NCBI GenBank assembly: GCA_022661535.1
Contig: JAKULF010000009.1
Span: forward strand, 2,666,001 to 2,730,000
Reading direction: 5' to 3'
DNA from: Eutypa lata
Lineage: Eukaryota; Ascomycota; Sordariomycetes; Xylariales; Diatrypaceae
DNA: 64,000 nucleotides
Shown here: one piece after another, positions 39,697-52,390 of the stretch
How the letters are laid out: each line of letters opens with the position of its first letter
Position numbering within the stretch: position 1 is the stretch's first letter
Notes under the pieces: generated by a model
The model's database searches: none
Told to the model about the DNA's origin: nothing
The model's input: only the letters and a program-made list of their open reading frames with translations
Translations under genes and position numbers: made by a program

Positions 39697-41386
39697 ATGC
39701 CCGATGACGACTTCGACAGCGCTTTACTCCCTCCAACTACCACACATCCATACAACGAAATGAAAGATTCCATCGTCGGCTCGAGGCCGAAAAATATGAT
39801 GAATAAGATCAGTCTTGTTCAGACCCTATCTTATGTCTTCGACTGGGTTATACTGATCATCGTCGGTGTTATTGGTGTCATCTTGGGAAACATCACTCCG
39901 AATAAGAGACCATTTAGTCTACAAGATCCTAATATATCGTATGTCCTAGTCCCAGTCCCAGTCCCAGTCCCAGTCCCAGTCCCAGTCCCAGTCCCAGTCC
40001 CAGTCCCAGTCCCAGTCCCAGTCCCAGTCCCAGTCCCAGTCCCAGTCCCAGCCCTACGTAGATCCGTCATTACAGAATTGGTATTGGAATGGGGAAGATA
40101 GCAAGCTAGAATAAGAAAGAAAGAAGAAGAAGAAGAAAAAAAAAGCTGACCGCCTTCTGTTCCGAACATACAGTTTCCCCTTCACCGAACATGAGACGGT
40201 CAACTCCATGTGGCTGCTCATCTGCAACGCCGTGATCCCCGTCGTCATCATCCTCGTCGTGACGCTCGTGTTCGTGCCGGGTTCGACCGTCCCCGCCGGC
40301 ACGCCCAAGTCGATGATATGGAAGCGCAAGCTGTGGGAGCTGCACATGGGGTGGCTGGGCCTGGCGCTCGCGCTCATCTGCGCCTGGATCATCACCCAGG
40401 GCATGAAGAACCTGTTCGGCAAGCCGCGCCCGGACCTGCTGTCGCGGTGCGAGCCCGACCTCGTCAACTGGGCCGCCCACGTCGTCGGCTTCTTCACCCT
40501 GGCCGACAACGGCCGCAACGGCACCGACGGCGCCTACAACGGCCAGCTCGTGAGCGCTACCATCTGCCAGAACCCCGACTCCGCCCTCCTCGACGACGGC
40601 TTCCGCAGCTACCCCTCGGGCCACTCGAGCTCCGCCGCCGCCGGCCTGATCTACACGTCGCTGCTGCTCGCGAGCAAGTTCGCCATCACCATCCCCTTCG
40701 TGCCGCACTCCTCAGCGACCAGCGACGAAGGGTCTGCGTCGGCCTTCCCCTCGCGCCTGCGCAACGGCAACGGCAACGGCAACGGCAACAACGGCATGCG
40801 CTCCGTCAGCCAGGGAGAGGAGGAGGAGCTGACGTACTCGAACGATCCCAAGGTCGCGCGCCAGTACTCGTCGCACAACACGGCCGTGCTCGCGGTGCGG
40901 CGGCAGGCGGCGGCCCCGCCCATCTACCTGCTGGTGATCGCGGTGCTCCCGTTCTTCACGTCGATCTTCATCGCGAGCTCGCGGTGGTTCGACTTCCGGC
41001 ACCACGGCTTCGACATCCTGTTCGGGTACATCATCGGCACCATCACGGCGTGGTTCTCGTTCCGGTACTACCACCTGCCGATCAGCTCGGGCGCCGGCTG
41101 GGCCTGGGGCCCCCGCAGCCACGACAAGGCCTTCTGGGCCGGCGTCGGCTCCTATAGCTACGCCACCGACCGGAAGGACTGGACCGCACCCGGCGACGTC
41201 GAGGAGAGGGTCCCGGGGCCGCCGGCGCCGCTGCAGCACCAGCAGCAGTCGATCCCGCTATCCATGCCGAGGTCGCGGACCAACACCGACGATATCGATA
41301 TCGAGATGCGCCCGCAGCCGCGACGGCCGCAAGACTACGACCATTTGGAGTATAGGGGCGCCGCGGGGCGGGAGAACAGCTTCTAG
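39697..41386 (+). CDS. PAP2-family lipid phosphate phosphatase
   Basis: Exons are 39697-39938 and 40174-41386, giving 484 residues. This membrane phosphatase removes phosphate from lipid phosphates such as phosphatidic acid or diacylglycerol pyrophosphate (DPP1/LPP group). Splicing of a 235-base intron restores DPNISFPFTEHE. Catalytic motifs: KNLFGKPRP (159-167), SYPSGHS (226-232), and SRWFDFRHHGFD with Arg351, His357 and Asp361. Helices flank each motif (ILIIVGVIGVILG, AVIPVVIILVVTL, GLALALICAWII, LLVIAVLPFF, ILFGYIIGTITAWF). A family-unusual insert of Asn-Gly repeats and an acidic stretch lies between motifs 2 and 3 (about 262-305). The cytosolic C-tail is Pro/Gln/Arg-rich. The ATG at 39697 follows a pyrimidine-rich leader. 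The second exon is strongly GC-rich, which creates long antisense frames. Confidence 0.92.
39948..40051 (+). repeat. Hexanucleotide minisatellite (AGTCCC)n in PAP2 intron
   Basis: A perfect period-6 array of about 17 copies lies ten bases after the intron donor of the PAP2 gene. It is in frame with exon 1, so an unspliced transcript would read Val-Pro repeats to a stop at 40099-40101. Confidence 0.95.
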
Positions 41387-43366
41387 ATAGATGGCTTTGT
41401 TCTTTTCCACCGGTAATCACGTCACATCACATCACATCACATGACGAAAACTAAGTAGGATAATGTATGGGTTTATGCGATATTGATTGACTGAAATTTG
41501 ATCAGTTGGGGTGTTTTATTCTACGTTAAAAGAGGGAGGGGGGAGATTCAAAGCAAGCGAGTGGGTTGGTTCTGTTGGAGCTATCTAGGTATGTACTAAG
41601 GGGGTGCGGGAGGAGGGCATTGGCGCATTTTTATTATTATTATTATGATTTTCGGAAAGAAACAGGCACAGATGCGAAAAAAGGCATAACGCAAACACAA
41701 TTTGGTGGTGCCGAAGTTGTCAGGGATATTTTAGATTCCGGGTTCGGAATCTTACAGAGGTTCATCGTTAGGAGTAGATCGTCGAAGTTTTATGTACGAA
41801 GCGTCGAGTGCGAGACAAATTATGAAAAGGGGTCAAAACTCCTTACAGTACCTTTTTTTCCTCTCCTAAGCCAAACGAACTACTGGCGTTGTGTAATAAT
41901 TGTTGTGATATTCCATCAAGATGAGATACAAGAAGGCTGACGAAATCAGTAATCTGCTCATGTATATATCCCCCCTGTCACCGTCTCGTCTAGTATACGT
42001 GCTGTTTTAATGCTGATTAAGTTTTACTCGACCGCGTTGATTCAACGGGTATCATAAATACTAGGGGAACCAGTTAGCATTCCCCTCTCTACTAATATTA
42101 CTACCATCACGGACATCTATCTCCACTGCCTTTACGAAAGGATGAGAAGAAGAGAACCCTAGTGACATACATCCCCTCACACGCGTCATTCGTCACGAAA
42201 GGGGCAGGAAGCCGGGAAGCCAAGTCCCGTGAGGTTGTGATGGGTTCTGACCCCACCCCTCTTTCTTACTGCATCAGCTATGTAGTGTGTGAGGACGGAC
42301 GGTAGCTGAACGAATAGATCATATAAGTAAGATTCGGTGTCCGAGGGTCCCTCGGGCCTCGGGCTCGGATGTCCCGAGTCTTGTAGGTAGGTTGTCTATT
42401 ATCCCATTCTTGTTCGATTATCCGCATCTTGTAGGGGCTTATAGGAGATAGACACGACATACCCTTAACTAGGGGTTCCTGAGGTCCTATGTATCTATCT
42501 GATACCATTGCTATTTATCACTGGGTAGCTCGGGGACATTGCTATAATTCACAATGTATACTGCCTTGGAGGTTGAGGGTGATCTGAATATATGGTAATA
42601 GTCAGTAGATAGAAATTGTTTACTATCCTGTGTCATCTAGTAGTGGATGTATATATGGTGGAGAAGAGAGTTGAAGGAAGTGGAAGGCTGATATGATTAG
42701 ATAGAAAGCACAGTGGCTGACTAGTTCCTGTTTTTTTTGTTGTCTCTTTTTCAATACTTGACTGCTACTCGCGGCACAATATAACGAAGGTATTCCTTTT
42801 TCGCCTCTTAGCAAACTCCTCAAGAAGCCTATGAAGATGGACATATATACTAGAGGTCCTCCGGAGCTAGAGCTAGCACACCTACTGGCGTCGGGGAGCA
42901 TCACCACATTTTGAGCATAAATTTTGTATTTAAAAAATACCCTTCATTCAGGGGGAATCTCTCCCTCTCTCAGGACGCCGTACATTGATTGATTCGTTGA
43001 GCACCGCACCGACCAAACCCTCTCTCTATAACGCCGGCACACTGTACTGGTGTGTGTTCGTGTGTGTATGCGTATGTGAGTGCTCGCATGTGTGTGCCAA
43101 ATAAAACATAACACAAGAAAAAATAGACCATAATCGTCATCGTCCTTCCTGCCTCATGCTTTAAAAAAAAGCCTCGTCTCGTATCGAGGAATATAGCCCC
43201 CTTTTTTTATTCATTCATTACCCTCCCACATTCATAATTCCGACCACGCACAGACAGACAGACAGACAGACACATAAACCTCATTTCTTCATCTTTTTAT
43301 TCTGTCATCTTCGCCTCTCTCGAGCCCGCTGGGCTGCCAAACCAACACCACCAGACCAGGCCTTCT
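41387..43366. other. Intergenic region between convergent genes
   Basis: No gene is supported. It contains an ACATC repeat (about 41420-41442), TG-rich stretches (about 43051-43096) and a CAGA repeat (about 43250-43273) close to the CK2 beta stop codon. Confidence 0.5.
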
Positions 43367-44491
43367 TCAACCAACAACATGCATAGCATCCCCAGCAAGG
43401 CCATCATGATCCAAGGCCTCGAGATCGATCTCGTCATCGTCGTCCTCGTCGTCGAGGTCGTCGTCCTCGAGGCCCGCATCGTCCTTGAAGCCGCTATCGA
43501 CCTCGAGCTTGCGCAGGCGGCGCAGCATGTCGGCGCGCTGGCCGTTCTGCCAGCGGACGAGGGCGGCGGGGGCGTGGACCTTGAAGCCGTAGACGCGGGC
43601 GACGTAGCGCTCGGGGGTCTTGGGCGGCACCAGCGCCGGGTACACCTGGAACATGATGTTGTGGAACGAGGTCCCGAAGTAGGCGCCGTCGATGGCCGCG
43701 TGCCGCGACGACTTCGGGTTGTACACGTCCTCGCACCGCGCGCAGTACAGCTTCACGGCCTTCTGGTTCGGCGCGTCCGTCGGGCCCATCGGGAGGAGCG
43801 GGTGCGAGCGGCAGAACACCCGCGGGCACTTGCCGAAGTCGGCTTTCTTGTACTTGTCGAGCTGTGGAAAGAAAGGAAAGGTCAGTTCTAGTTCTTTTTT
43901 TTTTCTTTCTTCTCTTTCTAGGCGTTCTCTTCATCCTCTTCATCTTCCCACTCTCAAATCGAGCGTAGCATGTATGGATATATTTTTAAAAGAGTCGGGT
44001 TTCATGCGTACCATCTTGGCTAGACCTCGGGTCGTGACAACATAGCGGGCGTGTATTAGGCCGTACAGGTGGCGGGCCGACTTCTCGATGGTCTCTCGCA
44101 TCTCATCATCGCAGTCGAGGTCGAAGACATCAGTGATTAGATCGAGGGCATATTGGTAGTACTGGACCTCGGTGTTGAGGCCTGTTAGGTTGAAGCGGTC
44201 GGTTAGGTAGTCCTCGTCGATCTCGCAGAAGTATTCGTTGCCTCGTGAGGAGATGAACTGCAAGCCCGTGTTAGCTGTGTATCCTGGTCATGAAATGGTA
44301 TAATAATCCAACTTGAGTATGTATTAGGCAAATATATAGAAGAACGAGGAGGAGGAGGAGAAAGAAGGAGAAGAATATGTTCCCAGACGGAGGGGTGATT
44401 AAAACGCCTGGAATAGATAAATTGCACCTACCCAATCCCGCCAATAACTGGTATAGTCGCTGTCGGACTCCGAGGCAAATTCGTCCATCAT
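43367..44491 (-). CDS. CKB1: Casein kinase II regulatory subunit beta
   Basis: Transcript-order exons are 44491-44432, 44257-44012 and 43861-43367 (266 residues). It is the regulatory dimer subunit of protein kinase CK2, controlling substrate choice in nucleus and cytosol. The N-terminus carries DEFASESDSDYTSYWRDW, then splicing gives FISSRGNEYFCEIDEDYLTD and RFNLTGLN, the most conserved CK2 beta block. The zinc-binding site is CPRVFC plus CARC, a four-Cys ribbon that holds the dimer. SSRHAAIDGAYFGTSFHN and the C-terminal VYGFKVH strand follow. After VDSGFKDD there is a long acidic tail (EDDDLDDEDDDDEIDLE). ATG 44491 gives MMDEF; the next ATG one codon later is equally possible. Fungi have two beta paralogues and this choice of symbol is tentative. 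Confidence 0.93.
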
Positions 44492-45675
44492 GTTGAATCA
44501 AGAAGGCGACGATAGCGGTCGAGGCGCAAGGAGGTGCGCAAGAGGTTTTGAGGAGGAGGACCGGGGCCCTTTTTCCCGCTTGGTTGATGATCAGGGAGAA
44601 AGAATGGAGGGGGGAAAGGAGAGAAAAAAGAAAGAAAACTAAGATCTCTCGATCCCAAACTCTCTCTCTACTAGTGGGGTTAGTCGGTGACGGCGACAAT
44701 GACGATAGTTGTTAGGTAGGGTATGTTATGGAAGTTATGGTACGCAGGTATGCAAGTGTGTATGATATGTGGAAAAGATGCTAACTACCTGGTTATCAGC
44801 GATGGTGGAGAAGATGCTGCCCGCCGGCGGTTATCTCAGTTCACCTGCAGAAGGTAAGTAGTATACCTACATGTAGAGCTAAGTTGCTAAGTTACCTACC
44901 CACCTTATCAAATATAGTAAATCCTGGGATACTGCTACATACACTCAGGATTCAAGTCAAGACCTCAGAAAGTAGTTCCTAGGTAAATAATTGATGCCTA
45001 TTTCTATACGCATTTATTCACGTAAATAAATATCTACTGCCCAGGTAGTAACTGGTAGAAACTAAGTACATACATGTACAACATGGTATGTAGTTACAGG
45101 CATATGAACTTTCTAACTCTTCTATGTAGCCTGCCGCCACCTGCCGTTGTTGAAATATAAAGAACAACCTTATTTGCTGATCACTCAAGCCTCATTGACT
45201 GGATTTCCTTCCATTGGGGACCTACACGATATACTTACCTAACATGTACCGGATGTATAGGTAACTATAGATACGGAGATGGCGCGATATGGTGGGCGAT
45301 GGCGGGGTCATAGTTAGATAAGCGACGCGATAGCAATAGCTTTGCTTAGAAGGCAGTTAGGTACCTACCCTACCATACAGGTAAGTATGTAGGTAAAGAT
45401 AACTCCTTTCCATGCTTAAGGGGTTCCTCTTTGCCTTGACAATTTGATGCTGCCTTATTTACTGGAGTAGACAACATATATAGAGTTTGAGACCTTAGGT
45501 AAGAAAGCATTATATGTATATTCTACAACAAATACGCCCCTATAAATTCAAATATGGTACCTGGCTTCGAACGTGCTAATATGCGCCACTGCTCATGTGA
45601 GCCTTTGTCCTTCATTATATACATGTATCATCCCAACCCACAAAGTCTCTTCTTTTTATCCTAGCTTTCTTGTCT
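44492..45675. other. Intergenic region
   Basis: No gene is supported. It contains several TACCTAC/GTAGGTA words (for example 44857-44871, 45358-45396). It is the upstream region of CK2 beta and the 3' side of RIC1. Confidence 0.45.
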
Positions 45676-48600
45676 TTATAAAGGACTCGCTGTCCCAAAG
45701 CTGCTGGCGTCGCTTGTAGACTGTATCTCTGATCCTGTGTCAGAGCTCGGCCCTAACCTTGCAGTGCCATTATGACCACGCCGTCCAGCAGGCACCCCGA
45801 GCCTTGACATGATGTCTGTATCTTCCGAGTCCCTCCTGACCCGCATGTTGACCAACTCCATAGCTTCCCGCAATGTCTCGCCGCTTTCATCCATCGCTGC
45901 AAGGAACCTTGCCAATTCCTTGCAGAGCTCCCAGTCTTGCTCTCTAATCGCTCGAGAGAAGAGCCGGACTGACTGCTCTGACGCTGCCGCAATCTCTTCG
46001 AACGTATGCAACACCAATAGATAGCCTCCGGCCGTTTTCAGCGACCCACGCTGTAATGATTCTTCGAATAGCTCTTGCGGTGGTGGTAAGTACGCAAAAA
46101 GAGTCCTCCATGATCTGACCTCCGTCTTTCTTGTGCACTGAACTACGATGTCGAGGTACTGCTTGAACGACGAGAGGAGCCAGAGGACTCTCGGTAGTAC
46201 GGCGTCTTCCGGTCTTGGTGCAGAATCGACTTCCTCATCAAGTACATGATGTAGGAGTATCTCTAACCCATGGGCAAAATACTCGAGATTCTTATACTGC
46301 TGGGCCAGTTTAAGAGCTGCACTTGTGTTGTTCGCTTTGAGATCAAACTGTAGAATTTCTGAGATGAATAGATGGGTCTAAAACCATTAGCGAGGTCATT
46401 TGTCTTGCATTGCTTTGTTTTGGCTTACCCTGATGGAAAAGCGGAAATAGGAGAAATTAACATCCCGCCGCTGCACAAGATCAGGTTCGACTCCTAACAC
46501 AATCCCCTTGCCCAATAATATCGAAAGGGGGTAGAAGTCAACAGGTATCGATACGGTTGGAGGAAGCTCCTTCGTTGAGTCGTCGGAAGCCGCGTGCAAC
46601 ACGTCTTGAACATCTGGCCATAACCTCAGTTCATTACCTTCGAAGACCCATAGTGAATTGCGAAGACTGCCCTCTTCAGCCTCTATGGAGAAGTGGCCGC
46701 TGGATTGATACGACATATTGACAGAGTTTTGGTCTCTCATGCTCGTGTAGTACTCAACGTTATGGGATATTACACGCATATCGTATTTGAGCTGTCCCTC
46801 ATTATTAAGGGATGGTTGTAGAAGCACAAGCTTTCCATCGACGAGGAACAGCACCGATGCAAATGCGACGTCGCGTGAAGGATCGCCGTCGAGTAATTGG
46901 CTCTCTGGCAGAATCCAACTAAGTCCTCTGACCCTCGCTGGGGATCTAACGATCCCATGAAAAGCAATCTGGCCCACCTGGACAGGTCGCATCGTCCCTG
47001 AAACTGGCGCAAATATAAAATGATACAGAAGGTTTTCATAAGTGTAGACAAGCAGCGAGTCCTCTCCCGAAGGTGTCATCAGAACCACAGGTGCTGGCAT
47101 TGGTTGCGTAAACATCACCGTTGAGCTGTCCAGGGCAGTTTCCCTCGAATAGAGACGAAGTTCATACGACCTATTCGCCTCAACCGCCGCTATAAGAATG
47201 TGTTGATACCAACACATCCCGCCCCTCACTTGAAACTCGTTTTCGGTTGCTTCGTTCGTGAACGTCTTCCACCTACCACTATTTATACTATAGTGAGCTA
47301 ATCCCCGCCTACCGGCAACTGCGACGTATCTTCCGTCCGGTGATACCACTGTGCACTTTATGGGCCACTGATTGAGGAGATAGTTAGATGGTATCCTTGC
47401 CGTGTGCCACAGAAAAGGCTCCGCAGAGATACTAGTGAGATCTGGTAGGTCATAGCCCCTATAGACCATGACACTAGATGGGCTTTGCAATACGGTACGA
47501 AAGAGATTTGGAGGGCTATAGCAGCCAGTAACGGCACTTCGGGCCATTTCGAGAGACCAAATAGCTTCACTCCGGCGGCTGATCATAAGTATCTCGCATG
47601 CCCCTCCAAGCCAGCAAGCATCAATGATACCTGTTAACCACGCTTCATCATTGGCAGCAGCCAACGCGGGATTCGCGCTGAAACTCTGGCTTGCAGACTT
47701 GCCAAAAACACTCCACGTAGCCCATCCATTTTCGTAGCCTGCAAAGAGGCAATAGCCATCAGGCGAGTAACTTAATGTTGTCAGGGACCCTGACGTGCTA
47801 GGGGTAACGGGATTTTGATGCACATGAGAAGGCGGAACATTTCCGGAATAATCCTTTACCGAGTAGACGTGGATGGTCCCATCAGTACACCCAACTGCAA
47901 TGAGTGAGAACCGGGCGTTTATGACTGCCACAACGGCACGATCAGTCTCTTGTGTTGGGGCATGAAAACAATATCCCTTAAATAACTTCTTCGGGTCGAC
48001 TTCACCATTTCCCTGCCGGGCTACAGAGGTACGTTGGACTGCATAGGCTTTCCCATCACTAGTGACCCAAGTAGAAAGGTTCATCGGTCGGTCATGTGTC
48101 ATCTCTTTTATCGACGTCCGCTTATCCAGCCAGCCCATGCGACTAACGAGCTCTGTGCTGGTCTGGCTACCGGAACTGTCAGGGGTCCAACGGATACACT
48201 GAACGGCGGCGGGCTTTTGTGTGGCTACAACCAGTTCATCGTCGAGAGCGAGAGCGCATTCTATTCCAGCGTCAACCTTGATAACCCTACGAAAACGTAT
48301 ACTGACGTCACGAACGCCAGGCCCTTCCCCTGGTCCTAAGAGAATTTGATCTGGCGCCGAATTCCCTGGACCACCAAAATGACTTTGCCGTCGCCTCTGG
48401 ATGTTGGAATGATCAGAGAAGTGAGGTTTATAAACGCGTGATTCGGCATCGGTAGCAAGCGAGTAGGTTATTAGGTAGCCAAGACTTGTCTGAAGTACGA
48501 AAATGACGGAATCGGGTCTCAGGAGGAGCGCAACATTGGTCCCATAGGTCTTGATTGAAGCTTTAGATCGGACGACGACGGCTTGAATAACAGTAGGCTA

Positions 48601-49156
48601 CAGATTTCAGGGGCTCGTGTTAGTCTTCGCGTCACAAAAGTATTGATTTACGAGCAGCGAGAGGAGAGCAGACCTTAGTCTGCCATATTGTCATGGTAGT
48701 AGACGTGATTACAGCAAATAGATGGCCGGTCCTCGAGACAGTCAAAGCAAGAATAGACTCCCCAGTGGGAATACCAGCAGCACTGGGAGTGGTAATTCCC
48801 AGGCCAGACAGACCTTGTTGTATGCCATCTGAGCTATCATCGTTGAACTGATCATGGTCGACGGAATTTACAGCTGGGGTCACCGGGGTCTTCAAGCCAG
48901 GCGTGATGGGAACATCGGGGTTGTGCGCAAGCCTCTCACGCCGTTCTTGGCTCCTTGAGGACGTATCGGATTTCCCTCCTAATAACCTGTCATGTACGTC
49001 GACACTATCATCGTCTCCATCACCATCATTGCTAATAGAAGCACCATCGTGAGACACAACGACGTTAGAAGTAGGATTTAATTTAGCGGAAGCTCGAGAG
49101 TTGGTGGTGTTAGTGGTCGCGGCAAAGATCCTAGGGGTTCCAATGGGCCAGTACAT
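45676..49156 (-). CDS. RIC1: Ric1, Golgi Rab6/Ypt6 GEF subunit
   Basis: Transcript-order exons are 49156-48674, 48597-46429 and 46377-45676 (1117 residues). With Rgp1, Ric1 activates the Rab GTPase Ypt6/Rab6 at the Golgi for endosome-to-Golgi traffic. The N-terminus MYWPIGTPRIFA is the family opening, followed by a long Asp/Ser/Thr-Pro disordered insert (about 20-115). WD-like beta-propeller repeats follow: ILALTVSRTGHLFAVITS, the SLTTLSYSPDGYCLFAGYENG segment, and KCTVVSPDGRYVAVAGRRGL. The conserved RIC1 helical domain lies in exon 3, starting THLFISEILQFDLKANN. The first intron (48598-48673) has a weaker GTCTGC donor, but both flanks fit the family (IWQTK then PTVIQAVVVRS). It is divergent from TEX1, with 670 bases between starts. 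Confidence 0.93.
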
Positions 49157-49826
49157 GGCTAATGCGATCTCCCGGGACCTTCATTCGCATGAACGAATAC
49201 GAAGACGAAAGTCCGCGTCACCTTTAGGTAGAAATTATAGCTGGAAGTTTGTAATGAGTTGGTAGTGTTACTAACTTCCCATTGTATCGGTGTAAGCTTG
49301 CATGAAGCACAAACTTTATGATGATGATGAATAGTTGGTATGTATGAAGTAGCAGAGTAGATAGGCAAGTAATAATAGCTCCGGAGGTGACTATGGGGGG
49401 GGTTGGATTAACTAGATGGAGGTTCAAGTAAAGCAATTGGATGACGGAAATAGGTGGGTCTTTACGCTAATATCTTCCAAGGTTAGGTATGTGTTCTAGG
49501 CTATATTGTACCTGCCCAGGCTCACTGCATGCAGGGTACAATACATACATACATGGTAAGTAAAGTACGTGTATGTAGGTTACTCGAATAGGAGCTATGT
49601 AGCTAGTGTATGTATAATACAATACACACACGGGTACCGACTTGTTGGATCTTAACAACATGAATGGGTGAATGGCCACAATACGCCCATGATAATAACA
49701 AAACAGTCTTATTTACAACATCGCTCGTCTCTTCACACCCGAGATTCACCAAATCGCATTTAAGTATCGATGTCTTGAAGGAAGAAGGAATAGCAACACG
49801 GACGCACTCTGAGGTGCTGACTCAAT
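49157..49826. promoter_or_regulatory. Shared promoter region of RIC1 and TEX1
   Basis: These 670 bases separate the divergent ATGs and hold both promoters. No coding region is seen. GTATGTA/TACATAC words cluster at about 49540-49625. No transcription start can be fixed from sequence alone. Confidence 0.5.
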
Positions 49827-51196
49827 ATGGCACGTCTACCAGCAAAGACGTCGGTCTCACCCGAGAAGTTCAAGTCTATGTTCCCTACTTTGAAACCAAC
49901 TATCTACTCAGATCCGAATATAAGCAAATCTGTTAACAAGTAGGTCCTTTCCCCTCACCATCGATAATCGTTTACACCGTTTCATTCCGATCAACTACTA
50001 AATCTGGATAACTTGTCAGCATCCGCTCCATCGCATGGAACCCTCTGGGAACTTGGATCGCTACTGGTTGTGCCGACAGGACACTTCGTGTCTGTACGTA
50101 TATGAATCGTTTCGAATGCCATGCCCAAATATGTCTGTCTAACCATGTCACATCTTAGGGAATGTTGACAAGCCCAATGTGAACCAGTCGACAGGACTGA
50201 GGGGGCATGTCGCACCTATCGAGAAAGTTGCCTTCAACCCAGTTAAGGAACTAGAATTATGTAGTGTCAGTAGTGATGGTACAGTCCGGTTCTGGGATGT
50301 CAAGACCAAGCTCGTTCTTAATGAAGTCAAGGGACTAGGTGAAGCCTTCACCCTAGCCTGGTCTCCCGATGGCGAGTACGTCATCGTTGGGAATAAGGTA
50401 TGTACCATTCTATCCCTTAGTTTGATCTTGCCAGCTTATACTCCATTAGGAGGACAAGCTGTTTGTACTGTCGCCAAACCAAGACGCCCCCTTATCTTCC
50501 CACCAGCAATCCATGCAAACCAACAACATTACTTTCTGCTGGAGTGGGCAGAGAATATTTGCCACTACGGGAGAAGGTAAAACCAGAGTCTTATCCTTCC
50601 CAGATTTTGAGCCGGTCTACCAATTCGATTATAAGGAAGGACCAGATTCAGAATTCATGCTCAGCGGGCACACTTCATCATGCACGACAACTGAGCTTCA
50701 TCCTGGCAACAGATTTCTCGCCACTGGAGGGACAGACTCATTGATCTGCCTGTGGGAGACGGTTGAGTGGAACTGCCAAAGAACCATTACTAAAATGACT
50801 GGTCCGGTCAGAAGTCTCAGTATGTTTCCATCTACTAATATCATAAATCCACAGTGCTTATATCAGTATCTAGGTTTCTCTTGGGATGGTTTATATATCG
50901 TTGGTGGTAGCGATGAAGGTGAGTGAATCACAAAAATAGCCTCCAAAGCTTGGACCAGAACAAACTTCTAACCATCACAGAACCTGGGTTAGAGATAAGT
51001 TGTTCAGAGACAGGGGAGCACCTCTGTACTTACAAGACAATCATGGTAAGCACTTCCGCTGCTTGAGCGAAGGCGTTGCTAACTAGTCACATCACAGCCG
51101 TGTCCGGTAGTGGCTTGGGCTCCTAACCGATATGCACTTGCCTATACAGATTCTGGCAGTCTTCGGATAATAGGGGCAAGCCCTGGTGGAAAGTAG
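49827..51196 (+). CDS. TEX1: THO complex WD40 subunit Tex1/THOC3
   Basis: Exons are 49827-49939, 50020-50093, 50159-50397, 50450-50819, 50874-50918, 50981-51045 and 51098-51196 (334 residues). It is a seven-bladed WD40 protein of the THO/TREX complex, which couples nuclear transcription to mRNA export. Repeats visible: IRSIAWNPLGTWIATGCADR, TLRVWN (joined by splicing), GHVAPIEKVAFNP, LCSVSSDGTVRFWDV, FTLAWSPDGEYVIVGNK, FCWSGQRIFATTGEG, and GHTSSCTTTELHPGNRFLAT followed by GGTDSLICLWE. Later come FSWDGLYIVGGSDEG and VVAWAPNRYALAYTDSG. The order and the PIEKVAFNPVKE signature are those of Tex1/THOC3. Intron 50820-50873 is 54 bases and keeps frame without a stop, so its retention would insert 18 residues. 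The fifth exon has only 45 bases. Confidence 0.88.
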
Positions 51197-52390
51197 GACA
51201 ATAACCCAGCGACTCCGGGTCTAAGAACTAGGGGGTGTTCATGCTTTTAGCGTCATTGATGTATAGATGTCCAGAGTCAACGTCTTCTTTCGACATTATT
51301 ATACCCAGAGAGTCAGGGGTGATTAAACTGAGGGTTCATTAGTCTGAGAGTCTCGATTCCTACAATGTTATATGAGTTCGGCTTGGCCTACACAGCCTAC
51401 CACGCCATTCAGGGGCATCGTGTCATTTTTCTCAAAGACTAGCTTCCATATGTATTCCGGGAGACAAGTATTACTAAATCAGTCTGTTGTGGCTAAGCTT
51501 GGGTGAAATGATTTGGTTTAAACTATGCCTGCAGGCTCTCGCTCCATACAATCATATTCTAACAAGCGTCAGCATGAGCGTTGCATGCTCGTCGACTGTG
51601 GTCCTTTGAATCACCTGACTATTTGTGTCATGGACTATAGTAATATAGCGGTTGTTACCCCTGAGAACTTAGGCCAATATTTGAATGTTGGGATCATGCC
51701 TCTACATGATTTTGTCACGTTTGAAAAGCCGCCATATTCCACCAAACCCGTGAAATATTAACTAGAGGAATATCCTTTGATCTTTCAAAGGAAACTAGCT
51801 AACAAGCCGCTTTCCAGCAATTACACGATATAGTTACCACTTACCAGACTCAATATACTCCTCTACTTGGTGAACCTCGACATCCGCGAACTCCCCTGGA
51901 TGACCATGGTCATCGTCTTCATCGTGGGCTTGACCCAGCTCTTCTCTTCCATTGGTCCCTTCTCGCTCTTCCATAGTCGACCCCCAATCTGAGGCCTCGT
52001 CGGATCCGTGGGATATTCCAACTCTAGAACTGCGGTCATCTGAATTGCCGGTGTTGAGTGCCGATTTGGAGTATATGGAAGACCCTATGTTTTCTACACG
52101 ATTGTTAAATTTCCCATATAAGTTAAGGACTGCCGTATAAGATATTGACCAAACTGGGGTTTGTCACAATCTGACTCAGAGTTATATAAAGTGTCTGGTA
52201 AGTAATCCCCTGTGCCCTCTATGTCAAGATAACTATCATCTAGGGAGTCGCAGGAGGCCGGGTCGTCTTCACTATTAATCTCGCTGGAGTGGTCCAGTTC
52301 AGACTCGTAGTCTGAATCCGTATTGATCGAGAACTGAGACAAGGACTAGGGGTTAAGCAGAGTGACAGTCACAATGCTGCGATGCTAAAT
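51197..52390. other. Gene-free stretch with short unexplained frames
   Basis: Open frames at 51525-51761 (+) and 52094-52342 (-) are too short and family-less to call. The latter encodes an acidic Ser-rich peptide and might belong to the decayed HET-type gene upstream on the minus strand. Confidence 0.35.

Noticed and set aside
39691..40101. Open frame with a long Val-Pro repeat
   Set aside because: It is exon 1 of the PAP2 gene read into its intron. The acceptor at 40173 restores a conserved family junction.
40210..41157. Second long plus-strand frame over the PAP2 exon, and minus-strand frames at 40106-40708 and 40712-41239
   Set aside because: They are shadows of the GC-rich PAP2 coding exon, with no family motifs.
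43379..43891. Plus-strand frame of 170 codons opposite CK2 beta
   Set aside because: It is antisense to the acidic tail and zinc region of CK2 beta. The repeated Val/Leu/Glu pattern comes from reading the GAC/GAT repeat backwards.
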